Shown here in pieces: positions 8,450 to 17,655 of a stretch of DNA of 35,958 nucleotides. The stretch is taken from the NCBI GenBank assembly GCA_016218105.1, contig JACRET010000012.1, positions 1-35,958 on the forward strand, in the 5' to 3' direction. Each line of letters opens with the position of its first letter. The stretch's first letter is position 1. Both the position numbers and the translations under genes were made by a program. The stretch is from Deltaproteobacteria bacterium. Its GTDB lineage: Bacteria > Desulfobacterota > GWC2-55-46. Under the pieces are notes generated by a model. It ran no database searches. It was not told the origin of the DNA and was given only the letters and a program-made list of their open reading frames with translations.

Positions 8450-9086
8450 AGCCTTTGCCTTAAGCGCCCTTTTACTTGCGGGCGTATCCCCCGTAGTCAC
8501 ATTTGCAAAGGTTGTCGGGGTATCCGGGAACGTTTATCAAATAGCCGAGCCCGACTCTCTGAAAGAGTTAGAGGATAAGGCTGCGTCAATGGACTTGAAT
8601 GAGAGCATCATAAAAGAAGAAACAACCCGGAAGATAGAGCAGTACCGTCCTTTCAACGCCGTGAGCCTGCCTCCCGCGAAGGAGGACAGGACTTCACTGG
8701 TGGATATGACCTATATGCTCGAATTCGACATTCCAGACGGCAGAGGTGGAATTCTTTATCCTAAGGGATTTGCCTTTAACCCCCTTGAGTATGTGCCTTT
8801 TACCAGGACAATAGTCATTCTTAACGGGGAGACTGAAAATGAGGTCGACTGGTTTACGGCCTCTGAATACTACAAGAGAACGGATGTGATGCTTCTTGTG
8901 ACAGACGGGGCATGGAAAGACCTCATGTATAGATTCAAGAGGTCTGTTTTTTACCTGACGGAGCCTGTAGCGACAAGGTTCAGGATTTTCTCCACTCCGT
9001 CGGTTATCACTAAAAAGGATAATAAGTATATGGAGGTGAAAGAAATTCATGTTGATAAAAAGGATGATAAAAAACGCCATAATTAG
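8424..9086 (+). CDS. traW: TraW, F-type T4SS periplasmic assembly protein
   Basis: This 220-residue protein has a signal peptide (FALSALLLAGVSPVVTFA) followed by the TraW start GVSGNVYQIAEPDSL. A C-terminal part has ILYPKGFAFNPLEYVPF and IVILNGETENEV, both typical of TraW, which works with TrbC in pilus assembly. I chose the ATG at 8424 over an in-frame start at 8394 because the signal peptide then begins properly and GAGG lies 9 bases ahead. The gene overlaps the end of traN by 26 bases and the start of traU by 38 bases, so the genes are translationally coupled. Confidence 0.88.
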   Translation: MTTIRTFSRAFALSALLLAGVSPVVTFAKVVGVSGNVYQIAEPDSLKELEDKAASMDLNESIIKEETTRKIEQYRPFNAVSLPPAKEDRTSLVDMTYMLEFDIPDGRGGILYPKGFAFNPLEYVPFTRTIVILNGETENEVDWFTASEYYKRTDVMLLVTDGAWKDLMYRFKRSVFYLTEPVATRFRIFSTPSVITKKDNKYMEVKEIHVDKKDDKKRHN

Positions 9087-10041
9087 TCTTTTTCTGGCGC
9101 TTTCTTTTTCAACCCCGGTAAGGGCGACCTGCCCTAGCGATTTTAAGTTGCTGGAACTTGTCAACTGGAGCTCCATATACCCTATCTCAATAGCCGGAGT
9201 AGAGATTGCGGACTCGACTGATGAGGTTACCACTACGGACATCATAAGTTCTCCTATATGCGTCTGCGAAGCTGATCCTCCGTTATACATCCAGATAGGC
9301 CTGAGTGTAGGCTTTTGGGAGCCTGCTCGGCTTATAGAGACCGTCAAGGACCCCGGGTGCTTCCCTTCGATGGGAATAGAATTCAACGTTACATCAGGCG
9401 GGGGTCTAGGAGGAACCAACAGCTCGGCTGCGTCCACTGGAAGCCACTTCACCTCAGCCCAGGCCCATTACTTCATATACCCGATCTGGTCCATGTTGGG
9501 CATGCTGACAGACTGGGTATGCGCTGAATCTTCAGGTTTCGATGTGGCGTACATGACGGAATTCGACCCTCTCTGGCAGGACGATACCCTCTCGTTGATC
9601 ATAAACCCTGAGTCCGTGCTTTTCGGTAATCCTGCGACACAGGCGGCCTGTATCGCTGATTCCATAGCCTCGGCAGCAGGGCAATCTCTTTCACCTCTTT
9701 TTTGGTGCATGGGGTCATGGGGGAGCGCCTATCCTCTGACCGGCCACATAGGCTCCTCATTGTATACTGAGGCCAATGCCGCGATAGCGGCAAGGATGCT
9801 CTACAAGCTCGCGAGGGAAATGCTGGTCTGTGATACGAATATAGACATATGCAGCTGCAAATCGACCCCCATCTGGGTCAAGCACAACTACAAGATGCAT
9901 GTAGCCGTGCCAGTAAAGGATTTCTCTGCCCATCCCATAGGTAGAAGCGGGCTTTTATGGAGTTCGGCCAAAAACCCTCCGGTTGAAGGCGACAACTTCG
10001 TGTGGACGCTCTACAGAAGAAGGAGCTGCTGTGCGTTCTGA
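9049..10041 (+). CDS. traU: TraU, F-type T4SS pilus assembly/DNA transfer protein
   Basis: This is a 330-residue exported protein with an N-terminal signal sequence ending near VRA. It is rich in Cys and Trp with the TraU order: NWSSIYPISIAG, then ICVCEADPP and GFWEPARLIE, then YPIWSMLGMLTDWVC, FDPLWQDD, then a C-terminal CSCKSTPIW. Length matches F TraU (about 330). GGAGGTGA at 9032-9039 sits 9 bases before the ATG. It acts in the periplasm and is needed mainly for DNA transfer. It is followed after 43 bases by trbC, preserving the traW-traU-trbC order. Confidence 0.92.
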   Translation: MLIKRMIKNAIISLFLALSFSTPVRATCPSDFKLLELVNWSSIYPISIAGVEIADSTDEVTTTDIISSPICVCEADPPLYIQIGLSVGFWEPARLIETVKDPGCFPSMGIEFNVTSGGGLGGTNSSAASTGSHFTSAQAHYFIYPIWSMLGMLTDWVCAESSGFDVAYMTEFDPLWQDDTLSLIINPESVLFGNPATQAACIADSIASAAGQSLSPLFWCMGSWGSAYPLTGHIGSSLYTEANAAIAARMLYKLAREMLVCDTNIDICSCKSTPIWVKHNYKMHVAVPVKDFSAHPIGRSGLLWSSAKNPPVEGDNFVWTLYRRRSCCAF

Positions 10042-10084
10042 TGCGCCACCAATGCCGGTTCGTTGAAAATAGGCGTCTTACAAG

Positions 10085-10930
10085 ATGGAGAAAACCTTGC
10101 GATTCACCATAACTGTCTTCTTAAGCAATCTTTTGATAGCTTTGACGTGCCTGCCCCTGTTCGTTCATGCTTCAGGGCCTGAAGCCATCTCTATCGACGA
10201 TATAAATATCGATACAGGCGAATACGAAAGGCTTTTAAAAGGGATGCCCATGAGCATTGACCCGGCTATGCTGGAAAAGGCGAAGCAGGTTATCCCCGGG
10301 GATATCAATGAAAAGGTGGAAAGGGAGAGGTTTAAGCTAATTGAGAGGGATTTTCAAAATATGGAAGAGGCAGGCGGAGTTTCCTGGAAAAACCAGGGGC
10401 AGGCAGGGAATGCCCTTCACGATAGGGCGATTCTTAAGGAAGACGAGAGGATATATATATTCATTTCATCATCGATTCCGAAGGAAACTCTGCGGAACTA
10501 CGCAAGGAACCTTGACGCCCTCGGAGAGACCAGGATATCGATGGTAATGCGGGGATTCGTAGGCGGGATGACCAAAGCAAGGCCGACGCTCGAATTTTTA
10601 AAGGGGGTGCTATTTAAGGACGGAAATTGTGATTCTGAAAAATGTGATGCCTACCATGCTCAGGTCCTCATAGACCCATTACTCTTCAGGCGCTACGGGA
10701 TAGAGGCCGTGCCGGCTATAGTATACGCTAGGAAGATAGGAGGTATGGACTCCACGGTTAGCGAAGGGGTAAAGAAGGCGGCTGAAATGGGAGATTACTA
10801 CATGCTTTATGGAGATGCCGCTCTGGATGGAGCACTGGAATTTATCAACAGGGAGGCCAAAACAAAGTCGCTCGACTGCCTCGTATGGAAGATCAGAAGG
10901 GGTCACTATTACGAAAGAGACTGCAAGTAG
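10085..10930 (+). CDS. trbC: TrbC, F-type T4SS periplasmic protein
   Basis: This 281-residue protein has a signal peptide (FLSNLLIALTCLPLFVHA). The second half is a thioredoxin-like TrbC domain: IYIFISSSIPKETLRNYARN, then SMVMRGFVGG, HAQVLIDPLLFRRYGI and VPAIVYAR. It lacks a CxxC redox pair in the domain core, as usual for the family. TrbC partners with TraW in F-pilus assembly. It is the last gene of the first tra block. The next T4SS gene (trbI) lies more than 11 kb further on, beyond the defence cargo. Confidence 0.9.
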   Translation: MEKTLRFTITVFLSNLLIALTCLPLFVHASGPEAISIDDINIDTGEYERLLKGMPMSIDPAMLEKAKQVIPGDINEKVERERFKLIERDFQNMEEAGGVSWKNQGQAGNALHDRAILKEDERIYIFISSSIPKETLRNYARNLDALGETRISMVMRGFVGGMTKARPTLEFLKGVLFKDGNCDSEKCDAYHAQVLIDPLLFRRYGIEAVPAIVYARKIGGMDSTVSEGVKKAAEMGDYYMLYGDAALDGALEFINREAKTKSLDCLVWKIRRGHYYERDCK

Positions 10931-10970
10931 TGTTTGAGATAGTATTTACCGTACATTTGACTGCTTTAAA

Positions 10971-10991
10971 AGAGGTGGTCATACCGCCTCT
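10971..10991 (+). other. Hairpin after trbC
   Basis: AGAGGTGGT and ACCGCCTCT can pair over 9 bases with one wobble around a 3-base loop. The following GGGTGGTTT is only weakly T-rich. It marks the end of the first tra block and may be an attenuator or weak terminator. Confidence 0.4.
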
Positions 10992-11043
10992 GGGTGGTTT
11001 ATAGATGAACACCACACTTTATCTAAATCCAGAAAGGAGCGAC

Positions 11044-11208
11044 ATGAAAATAGGGTCTGCTATTTTTTCTTTCCTTTTTTCTACTCGAGACTTTTCTGCT
11101 CATAACTCTTCTCCTTCAACATCGTTGCCCTTTCAAAAAGAGCTCCAAAATGATATATATAATTTCCGTTTACTTTGCATGAAATTGATGTCGATAATAA
11201 AAGCTTAG
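11044..11208 (+). CDS. Possible small ORF in the tra/defence junction
   Basis: A 54-codon frame begins at ATG 11044 with a good AAAGGAG 4-10 bases ahead. The product (MKIGSAIFSFLFSTRDFSAH...) resembles nothing I know and has low-complexity stretches. It lies in the 400-base gap between trbC and hsdR, which is otherwise AT-rich and without clear genes. It may be spurious or a remnant at the cargo boundary. Confidence 0.2.
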   Translation: MKIGSAIFSFLFSTRDFSAHNSSPSTSLPFQKELQNDIYNFRLLCMKLMSIIKA

Positions 11209-11330
11209 GCGGGTGCAGCAGAAAAGAAATCTTGGGTATAAGGAGTAAGATTCTTTATAATTCGAGTATCGATTTTTGACTCGGATTTCTGTAAAGTTAC
11301 CGGAATACTTTCATGTTAGCATAGGTATCA

Positions 11331-14171
11331 ATGCCCGAGACCCCTGAACAAAAAGCAAGGCGTGAGATCGACGCCCAGCTCGTCGCGGCAGGCTGGCTCG
11401 TACAGAGCCGCGACGAGCTGGACCTTACCGCAGGCCGCGGCGTGGCTGTCCGCGAGTTCCCCATGAAATCCGGATTTGGCTTTTCGGACTATCTTCTCTA
11501 TCTCGACCGCAAGGCTATAGGTGCGATTGAAGCCAAAGCCGAAGGTACGCTCACGGGCGTTGAGGCGCAGTCCGCCAAATATGCCTCGGGCCTGCCCGAG
11601 AACCTCCCCGCGCACAGGCGGCCCTTGCCGTTCCTCTTCGAGTCGAACGGCTCGGTCATCTACTTCACCAACGGTCTTGATCCCCTGCCGCGCAGTCGCC
11701 AGATATTCAACTTTCCAAAGCCCGAGACTCTGGCGGAATGGGTGGCGCAGCCTTTACAGCTACGGGCCCGTCTCAAGGAGCTTCCGCCGCTGGACGAGTC
11801 TCGTCTCTGGAAGGTGCAGGCCCGCGCCATTAATAACCTCGAAAAATCGTTCGACCGGGCCGACCCTCGCGCCCTTGTCCAGATGGCGACCGGTTCTGGC
11901 AAGACCTTCACGGCTGTCAATATCGCCTACCGGCTGCTGAAGTTCGGCGGGGCCAAGCGCATCCTTTTTCTCGTGGACCGCGGCAACCTCGGGAAACAGA
12001 CAGAGGACGAGTTCGCCAACTTCGAGCCGACCGACGACCCGCGGAAGTTCCCGACCCTCTATACTACCCAGCGTCTCAAAAGTAACTCGATAAACCCGGC
12101 CGCCAAGGTCGTCATTACGACTATCCAGCGGCTCTACTCGATGCTGAAGGGCGAAACGGACTTCGACGCGGGAAATGAGGAAGGCTCCGCCTTTGATACC
12201 GCCAGGCCCTGGCAGGGAGCGCCTCCCGATGTCGTATACAACACAGGCATTCCGTCCGAGTTCTTCGATTTCATCATCGTGGATGAGTGCCACCGCTCGA
12301 TATACGAGCTGTGGAGCCAGGTCCTGCTCTATTTCGATTCCTTCATGATTGGGCTTACCGCCACTCCGGCTGGCAAGACCATCGGCTTTTTCAACCAGAA
12401 CCTGGTCATGCAGTATGGTCACGACGAGGCTGTGACAGACGGCGTCAATGTCGATTTCGATGTCTACCGCGTCCGGACCCGTGTGACCGAACAGGGGGCG
12501 ACTATCCCGGCGGGCGATACCGGCGTTTATGTCGATAAACGCCACAAGCTCACGCGGGCCGAGAGGCTCGCGCTTCTCAACCAGGACCTCACATACACTG
12601 CCAACCAGCTCGACCGGGATGTAGTCTCCGAGAGCCAGATACGGACGGTCCTCCAGCAGTTCCGCGATAAGGTACTTCCCGAGGCCTTTCCCGGCAGGGC
12701 CGAGGTGCCAAAGACGCTCATTTTTGCGAAGGACGACTCGCACGCCGACGATATCGTCCGTCTGGTGCGCGAGACCTTTGCCCAGGGAAATGACTTTTGC
12801 CAGAAGATAACCTATCGGACCGGGTTCATGAAGATTACGAAGAAGGTGAAAAACGAGGATGGGACCGAGTCCGAGGTCTCGGATTGGGTAAAGACCTCGA
12901 ACCTGACCCCTGACGAGATTCTCGGTAACTTCCGCAACAGCTTCGACCCCCGTATAGCGGTCACGGTCGACATGATCTCAACGGGAACTGATGTGAAGCC
13001 CATTGAGTGCGTCTTTTTCCTGCGTAATGTGAAGTCGGCGGGTTTCTTCGAGCAGATGAAGGGGCGCGGCGTGCGCGTCATCTCTCCTGACAAGCTCCGG
13101 GCAGTGACTCCGAGTGCCAAATTCAAGGACCGCTTCATCATAGTAGATGCCGTTGGCGTCTGCGAGCAGGACAAGACGGACTCTCACACCCTTAACCGCA
13201 AGCCTTCGGCCACCCTTGAGGAACTCCTCAACTATGTGGCCTCAGGCGGCATCGACCCTGACGCGCTGACCACTCTCTCCGGCAGGCTCGCGAGGCTTCA
13301 ACGGGAGTTCAGCCGCGAACAGCTCGCTGAGCTCAGGGAACTCGCTGGCGGTAAGTCCTTTCAGGACCTCGCTCACGGCCTGCTCAATGCCTGCGACCCT
13401 GATGCTCAGATCGAAGCCGCGAAAAAGGCGAATGACGTCGAGCAGCCAACCGAAGTGCAGGTGAAAGAGGCCGCCGAGCAGTTGGCTCAGGAGGCCGTAA
13501 CGCCTTTCCTCAAGGCGGCCCTTCGCCGCCGCATCCTCGAGATACGCCAGCAGAACGAACAGACCATCGACCGCCACACCATAGACGAGGTCCTCTATGC
13601 CGGTTTTGACGCCACTGCCGTCGAGAAGGCGCAGGCCAAGGTAAAGGACTTCCGGCAGTGGATTGCTGAGCACAAAGATGAGCTTGTTGCCCTGCAGATG
13701 CTCTACGCTGGCACCCGTCCGCTCAGGCTATCGCTCAAGGACCTTCGCCAGTTGAAAGATGCCCTTTCGTTGCCTCCTGTCAGCGCCACGCCCGCCCAGC
13801 TCTGGCGGGCATTCGAGGCTGTCGAGGCCGACAAGGTCAAGGGCACCGGCGGGCAGCAGTTGGCCGACCTCGTGAGCCTCGTGCGCCATGCCCTCATCCC
13901 GGCCCATAAGCTCGTCCCTTATCGGGAAGAGCTTCGCGACCGCTACCAGGCCTGGCTCATGGAGAAGGACGCCGACAATGTCTTCACGTCCGAGCAGCGC
14001 GAATGGCTCGACCGCATGGCCGAGCATATAGCGACCAGCCTCGCCATAGAGCCTGATGACTTCTCGACCGGCTGGTTCGGCCAGCACGGAAGCCTCGGCA
14101 AGGCGCACGCGCTCTTCGGCCCGAACCTCAAGCCTTTGATGACGGAACTTAACGAGAGGCTCACGGCATGA
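11331..14171 (+). CDS. hsdR: Type I restriction enzyme, R subunit (HsdR)
   Basis: This is the 946-residue motor and nuclease subunit. The N-terminal PD-(D/E)xK nuclease shows D53 (GFSDYLLY) and E67-x-K69 (AIEAK). The SF2 helicase motifs follow in order: ATGSGKT (186-192, ATP binding), VDECH (317-321), GLTATP (341-346) and QMKGRGVR (575-582). The helical C-terminal part would bind the HsdM/HsdS core. Family role: ATP-driven translocation on unmodified DNA followed by cleavage. Base composition is visibly more GC-rich than the CBASS genes downstream. The stop overlaps the start of hsdS (ATGA). The ribosome site is weak. All catalytic motifs look intact. Confidence 0.95.
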   Translation: MPETPEQKARREIDAQLVAAGWLVQSRDELDLTAGRGVAVREFPMKSGFGFSDYLLYLDRKAIGAIEAKAEGTLTGVEAQSAKYASGLPENLPAHRRPLPFLFESNGSVIYFTNGLDPLPRSRQIFNFPKPETLAEWVAQPLQLRARLKELPPLDESRLWKVQARAINNLEKSFDRADPRALVQMATGSGKTFTAVNIAYRLLKFGGAKRILFLVDRGNLGKQTEDEFANFEPTDDPRKFPTLYTTQRLKSNSINPAAKVVITTIQRLYSMLKGETDFDAGNEEGSAFDTARPWQGAPPDVVYNTGIPSEFFDFIIVDECHRSIYELWSQVLLYFDSFMIGLTATPAGKTIGFFNQNLVMQYGHDEAVTDGVNVDFDVYRVRTRVTEQGATIPAGDTGVYVDKRHKLTRAERLALLNQDLTYTANQLDRDVVSESQIRTVLQQFRDKVLPEAFPGRAEVPKTLIFAKDDSHADDIVRLVRETFAQGNDFCQKITYRTGFMKITKKVKNEDGTESEVSDWVKTSNLTPDEILGNFRNSFDPRIAVTVDMISTGTDVKPIECVFFLRNVKSAGFFEQMKGRGVRVISPDKLRAVTPSAKFKDRFIIVDAVGVCEQDKTDSHTLNRKPSATLEELLNYVASGGIDPDALTTLSGRLARLQREFSREQLAELRELAGGKSFQDLAHGLLNACDPDAQIEAAKKANDVEQPTEVQVKEAAEQLAQEAVTPFLKAALRRRILEIRQQNEQTIDRHTIDEVLYAGFDATAVEKAQAKVKDFRQWIAEHKDELVALQMLYAGTRPLRLSLKDLRQLKDALSLPPVSATPAQLWRAFEAVEADKVKGTGGQQLADLVSLVRHALIPAHKLVPYREELRDRYQAWLMEKDADNVFTSEQREWLDRMAEHIATSLAIEPDDFSTGWFGQHGSLGKAHALFGPNLKPLMTELNERLTA

Positions 14172-15734
14172 GCAGGTCAAAAGGGCAGCAACTGCCGAGC
14201 GGATGGGCCTCAGCAACTTTAGCGGATATTGTCGCGCCACGTCGTGAAAAGGCCCATCCTCAGAAGATGCCTGATGCATTATTCATTGGAATGGAACAGG
14301 TTGAAGCGCATACCATGCGCCTTCTTGGTACCGTCCCCTGTACGGAAATGAGGAGTTCAGGGAATCTTTTTTTACCTTCTGATGTTCTCTATGGGCGACT
14401 TCGGTCTTATCTTAATAAAGTCTATCAGCCGGATTTCGAAGGATTGTGCTCCGGCGAATTCATCGTTTTGCCACCATCGTTTGCAGTTTATGGTCAATTC
14501 TTAAAATACCGTCTTAATTCGGCGGATTTTGTCAGGTTTGCGAGTAGCCTTAATACTGGCGATCGTCCACGTGTCGATTTTAACCAGATCAAGGTTTTTC
14601 CACTCTGGCTTCCGCCTAAAAACGAGCAAGCCCGCATAGCCGACACGCTGGACGAGCTCTTTTCCGACCTCGACTGGAGTCGCGGCTTTGGAACGGGTGC
14701 AAGAGAAATTAAAGCTCTACCGCGCCTCGGTGCTCAAGGCGGCTGTCGAGGGGGCGCTGACTGCCGAATGGTGCGCGAAAAACCCTCAGGCAGAGCCAGC
14801 CTCGGAACTCCTGAAGCGTATCCTCGTTGAACGCCGCCGCCGCTGGGAAGAGGACCAGCTCGCCAAATTCAAGTCCAAGGGCCAGGAGCCGCCAAAGAAT
14901 TGGAAGGCAAAGTATAAGGAGCCACTGATTCCAGATACAGCCAATCTGAATCTATTACCGAAAGGCTGGTATTGGGTGACGCTCGACCAAGCGGCTTGGC
15001 AATTACGAAGTGGCACGGCTGAGACTTCTGGTAGAGATAAGACACATTATCCTGTGCTTAAATCAAGCGCTGTTAGACATAGAATAATCAATTTTAATGA
15101 TTTGAATTACCTTCAGAAAGAACAAAGCTCTGCTGAAAATTTTTTGAAACAAGACGATTTTTTGATTACTCGCCTTAGCGGTAGCGTGGACTATGTTGGG
15201 TGTACAGCGGTTGTAAAAGACGCCTTATGCGAACGAATTCAATACCCAGATCGAATTTTTTGCGCGAAGTTAGTTTCCCTGATTGAAGGGACCTATTTGT
15301 CTTATTGTTTCCAGAACTCGCAAATTCGCCAAGTACTGCAGGGTGCGGCAAAATCCACGGCGGGTCATAAAAGAATTTCAATGTCTGACCTTTATCCGTT
15401 GGTGATTCCGTTACCACCTGAAAAAGAACAGAAGGTTATTATAGAAATAGTTGAAGGCCTTTTGTCTGTCATTGACCACCTCGAATCCGAGCTCGAAACC
15501 AAGCTGAAGACCTCACAGTCGCTTCGCCAGTCCATACTTCATCACGCTTTTACAGGCAGGCTTGTGCCGCAAGACCCGAAGGATGAGCCGGCCTCTGAAC
15601 TCTTGAAGCGCATAGCCTCAGAACGTGAGGCCCGCGCCAAGGAGGTTGCCTCTGCTAAAAGACAGCCAAAGGTTAAAAGTGCCAAAGCCGGCAAGGGCAG
15701 GCGCTCGAAACAGCAACACCAAGGAGAAAGGTAA
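14168..15734 (+). pseudogene. hsdS: Type I specificity subunit HsdS, frameshifted
   Basis: Two target-recognition halves are encoded in different frames. The first (from 14168) runs through LPSGWASATLADIV to PPKNEQARIADTLDELFSDLD. It should continue with GVAALERVQEKLKLYRASVL, but that lies one frame over. The break is between 14674 and 14676, where restoring two bases (GC) gives the usual LDAGVAALERV spacer. The second half runs to 15734 with its own recognition domain (LPKGWYWVTLDQAAW) and helical spacer. Both halves end in an EPASELLKRI repeat typical of HsdS symmetry. Recognition domains are more AT-rich than the spacers. Either the subunit is broken, the two half-subunits assemble, or this is a sequencing error. 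Confidence 0.85.
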
Positions 15735-17218
15735 TGGATTCATCACAAATAGGCAAGAGGGCCTGGAGTTATGCCGGTGTTCTGCAGGATGCGGGGCTTT
15801 CTTGTTTCGAATATGTTGAACAGCTCACGCTCCTTCTTTTCCTCAAAATGGCCGACCAGCTTACGGAGACCCCGTATGACCGCGACCCCATAGTGCCGCC
15901 GGAGCTCGGGTGGAAGGCGCTTTTGCCCCTCGACGGCGCGGCCCTGGAGGACCAATACCGTCTGAGCCTTGAAAAACTCGGCGTAAAACCGGGGATGCTC
16001 GGCGTAATTTTCAAGGGAGCCCGGTGCGAGATACATAACCCGGCCCTCTTGAAACAGCTCATCGTGAACCTCCTAGACAAAGTCGACTGGCTTTCCCTGC
16101 CGGTAGATGTGAAGGGCACCATATATGAGGAGCTCCTCTCGCGCTCGGCACAGGAGTCCTCGAAGGGCGCCGGGCAGTATTTCACGCCCCGTCCTGTCAT
16201 ACAGACCATGTGCGAGGTGACGCAACCGACCCCGGCAGACAGCATCTGCGACCCGGCAGCCGGAACGGGCGGATTTTTATGCAATGCATACCAGTATGTG
16301 CTCGACCATTATGAGAAAGACCTCGACCGAGACGAGAAAAAGGCTCTTCAGGAGGAGCTCGTCGATGGCATGGAGCTTTCGCCCAAGGTCGGACGCATGT
16401 GCGCCATGAATCTCTATCTGCATGGCATAGGAGGGGATAAGGTCGTGGTGCATACGGGGCTCGACAGCCTTGCCGCGCCATGGAACCGGGAGTATACGAT
16501 GGTGCTCGCCAATCCTCCTTTCGGGAAAAAGCAGAGCCTTTTATTCGTAAACGAGGAGGGCGACACCGAAAAGGAAGACCAGGTCATTGTCCGCGAGGAC
16601 TTCTGGACCTCTACCAGCAATAAGCAGCTTAACTTCGTCCAGCATATCTATACTTTATTGAAAATCGACGGCAGGGCCGCCGTGGTCGTCCCGGATAACG
16701 TGCTCTTCGAGGGCGGGGCGGGGGAGAAGGTGCGCCGAAACCTGCTCCAGAAGTGCCGCGTCCATACGCTTCTTCGCCTGCCGACGGGCATATGGTATTC
16801 GCCGGGCGTAAAGGCCAATGTCATCTTTTTCGATAAGAAAGAAGGTCGCTCCGAGGCCTGGACAGACAAGCTCTGGGTATATGACTTGAGGACGAACCTG
16901 CACTTCACCCTTAAGCAGAAGCCGATACATCGGAGCGACTTCGACGAGTTTGTCGCGTGCTATAAGCCGGGCAAAATCCACGCCCGAAAGCCTACATGGA
17001 GCGAGAGCAACCCCGATGGCCGGTGGCGCTGCTTTGACTATGACGAGCTCTTGAAGCGAGACAAGCTCAGCCTCGACCTCTTCTGGATCAAGGACAAGAG
17101 CCTGACAGACACGGATTCCCTCCCGGCCCCGGAAATCATAGCCACAGAGATAGCCGACGACCTCGAGGCGGCACTGGAGCAGTTTACGAAGATAGCGGCG
17201 AGATTAAGCAAGAACTAG
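15734..17218 (+). CDS. hsdM: Type I DNA methyltransferase, M subunit (HsdM)
   Basis: This 494-residue N6-adenine methyltransferase has an N-terminal HsdM helical region (FEYVEQLTLLLFLKMADQL), then GAGQYFTPRPVI (145-156), the SAM-binding motif DPAAGTGGF (173-181) and the catalytic NPPFG (260-264). It methylates host sites together with HsdS. Its start overlaps the hsdS stop (TAATG), with GGAG upstream. Gene order here is R-S-M and not the more common R-M-S. The protein looks intact even though hsdS is frameshifted. Confidence 0.96.
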   Translation: MDSSQIGKRAWSYAGVLQDAGLSCFEYVEQLTLLLFLKMADQLTETPYDRDPIVPPELGWKALLPLDGAALEDQYRLSLEKLGVKPGMLGVIFKGARCEIHNPALLKQLIVNLLDKVDWLSLPVDVKGTIYEELLSRSAQESSKGAGQYFTPRPVIQTMCEVTQPTPADSICDPAAGTGGFLCNAYQYVLDHYEKDLDRDEKKALQEELVDGMELSPKVGRMCAMNLYLHGIGGDKVVVHTGLDSLAAPWNREYTMVLANPPFGKKQSLLFVNEEGDTEKEDQVIVREDFWTSTSNKQLNFVQHIYTLLKIDGRAAVVVPDNVLFEGGAGEKVRRNLLQKCRVHTLLRLPTGIWYSPGVKANVIFFDKKEGRSEAWTDKLWVYDLRTNLHFTLKQKPIHRSDFDEFVACYKPGKIHARKPTWSESNPDGRWRCFDYDELLKRDKLSLDLFWIKDKSLTDTDSLPAPEIIATEIADDLEAALEQFTKIAARLSKN

Positions 17219-17258
17219 GGAGGTCGCAGGCCTCTCTCAATGCTTGTTTACTGTTTAG

Positions 17259-17300
17259 TTGACAGGGCGCATTGTTTTATGCTATATATATATAGGAGGT
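17259..17300 (+). promoter_or_regulatory. Candidate promoter and ribosome site of the HTH/ImmA pair
   Basis: TTGACA at 17259-17264 and TATATA at 17283-17288 are 18 bases apart, followed by AGGAGGT at 17294-17300, four bases before the ATG. Two GTTTA repeats precede the -35. The start point predicted from this -10 would fall at the ribosome site, so the leader would be very short. The assignment is therefore uncertain. Confidence 0.4.
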
Positions 17301-17304
17301 AGTT

Positions 17305-17655
17305 ATGGGTATGGGCGAAACATTTGGAGCCCGTTTAAAACGAATGAGGTCTTTGCGGGGGCTTGGACTCCGTGAAACGGCCAATAAGGTTGGGATTTCT
17401 GCCACATACCTTTCAAGAATAGAAAACAATGCCGAAACGAGTCCCCCCAGTGAGGAGAAGATATTAAAACTCGCAGAAATTCTTGAAGACAAGTTTGATG
17501 AATTGATGCGTTTGGCGGGTCGAGTATCTGAAGAAGTTAAAGATTTAATAAAGGCTGATTCTGAAATGCCGACGTTTTTAAGACGGGCTAAAGAAGAAAA
17601 TATGTCTGGAGCCACATTATTGAAAATGCTTGACGAGAAAAAAACGAAAAAATGA
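17305..17655 (+). CDS. capH: XRE-family regulator, CapH-like (CBASS-associated)
   Basis: This is a 116-residue HTH protein: FGARLKRMRSLRGLGLRETA, then VGISATYLSRIENN, then a longer helical tail (residues 70-116). It has a strong AGGAGGT site. Its stop overlaps the start of an ImmA/IrrE metalloprotease gene (ATGA), and a CBASS operon starts right after that. Family knowledge: in some CBASS loci a CapH repressor is cleaved by the CapP metalloprotease after DNA damage, which turns on the defence genes. The same arrangement here supports that role by inference. It could instead be an unrelated HTH-ImmA pair, or regulate the restriction genes upstream. Confidence 0.8.
   Translation: MGMGETFGARLKRMRSLRGLGLRETANKVGISATYLSRIENNAETSPPSEEKILKLAEILEDKFDELMRLAGRVSEEVKDLIKADSEMPTFLRRAKEENMSGATLLKMLDEKKTKK

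Noticed and set aside
11760-12743. Long minus-strand frame inside hsdR (327 codons)
   Set aside because: It lies wholly opposite the helicase motifs of hsdR. GC-rich codon bias opens antisense frames, and the product shows no known motif.
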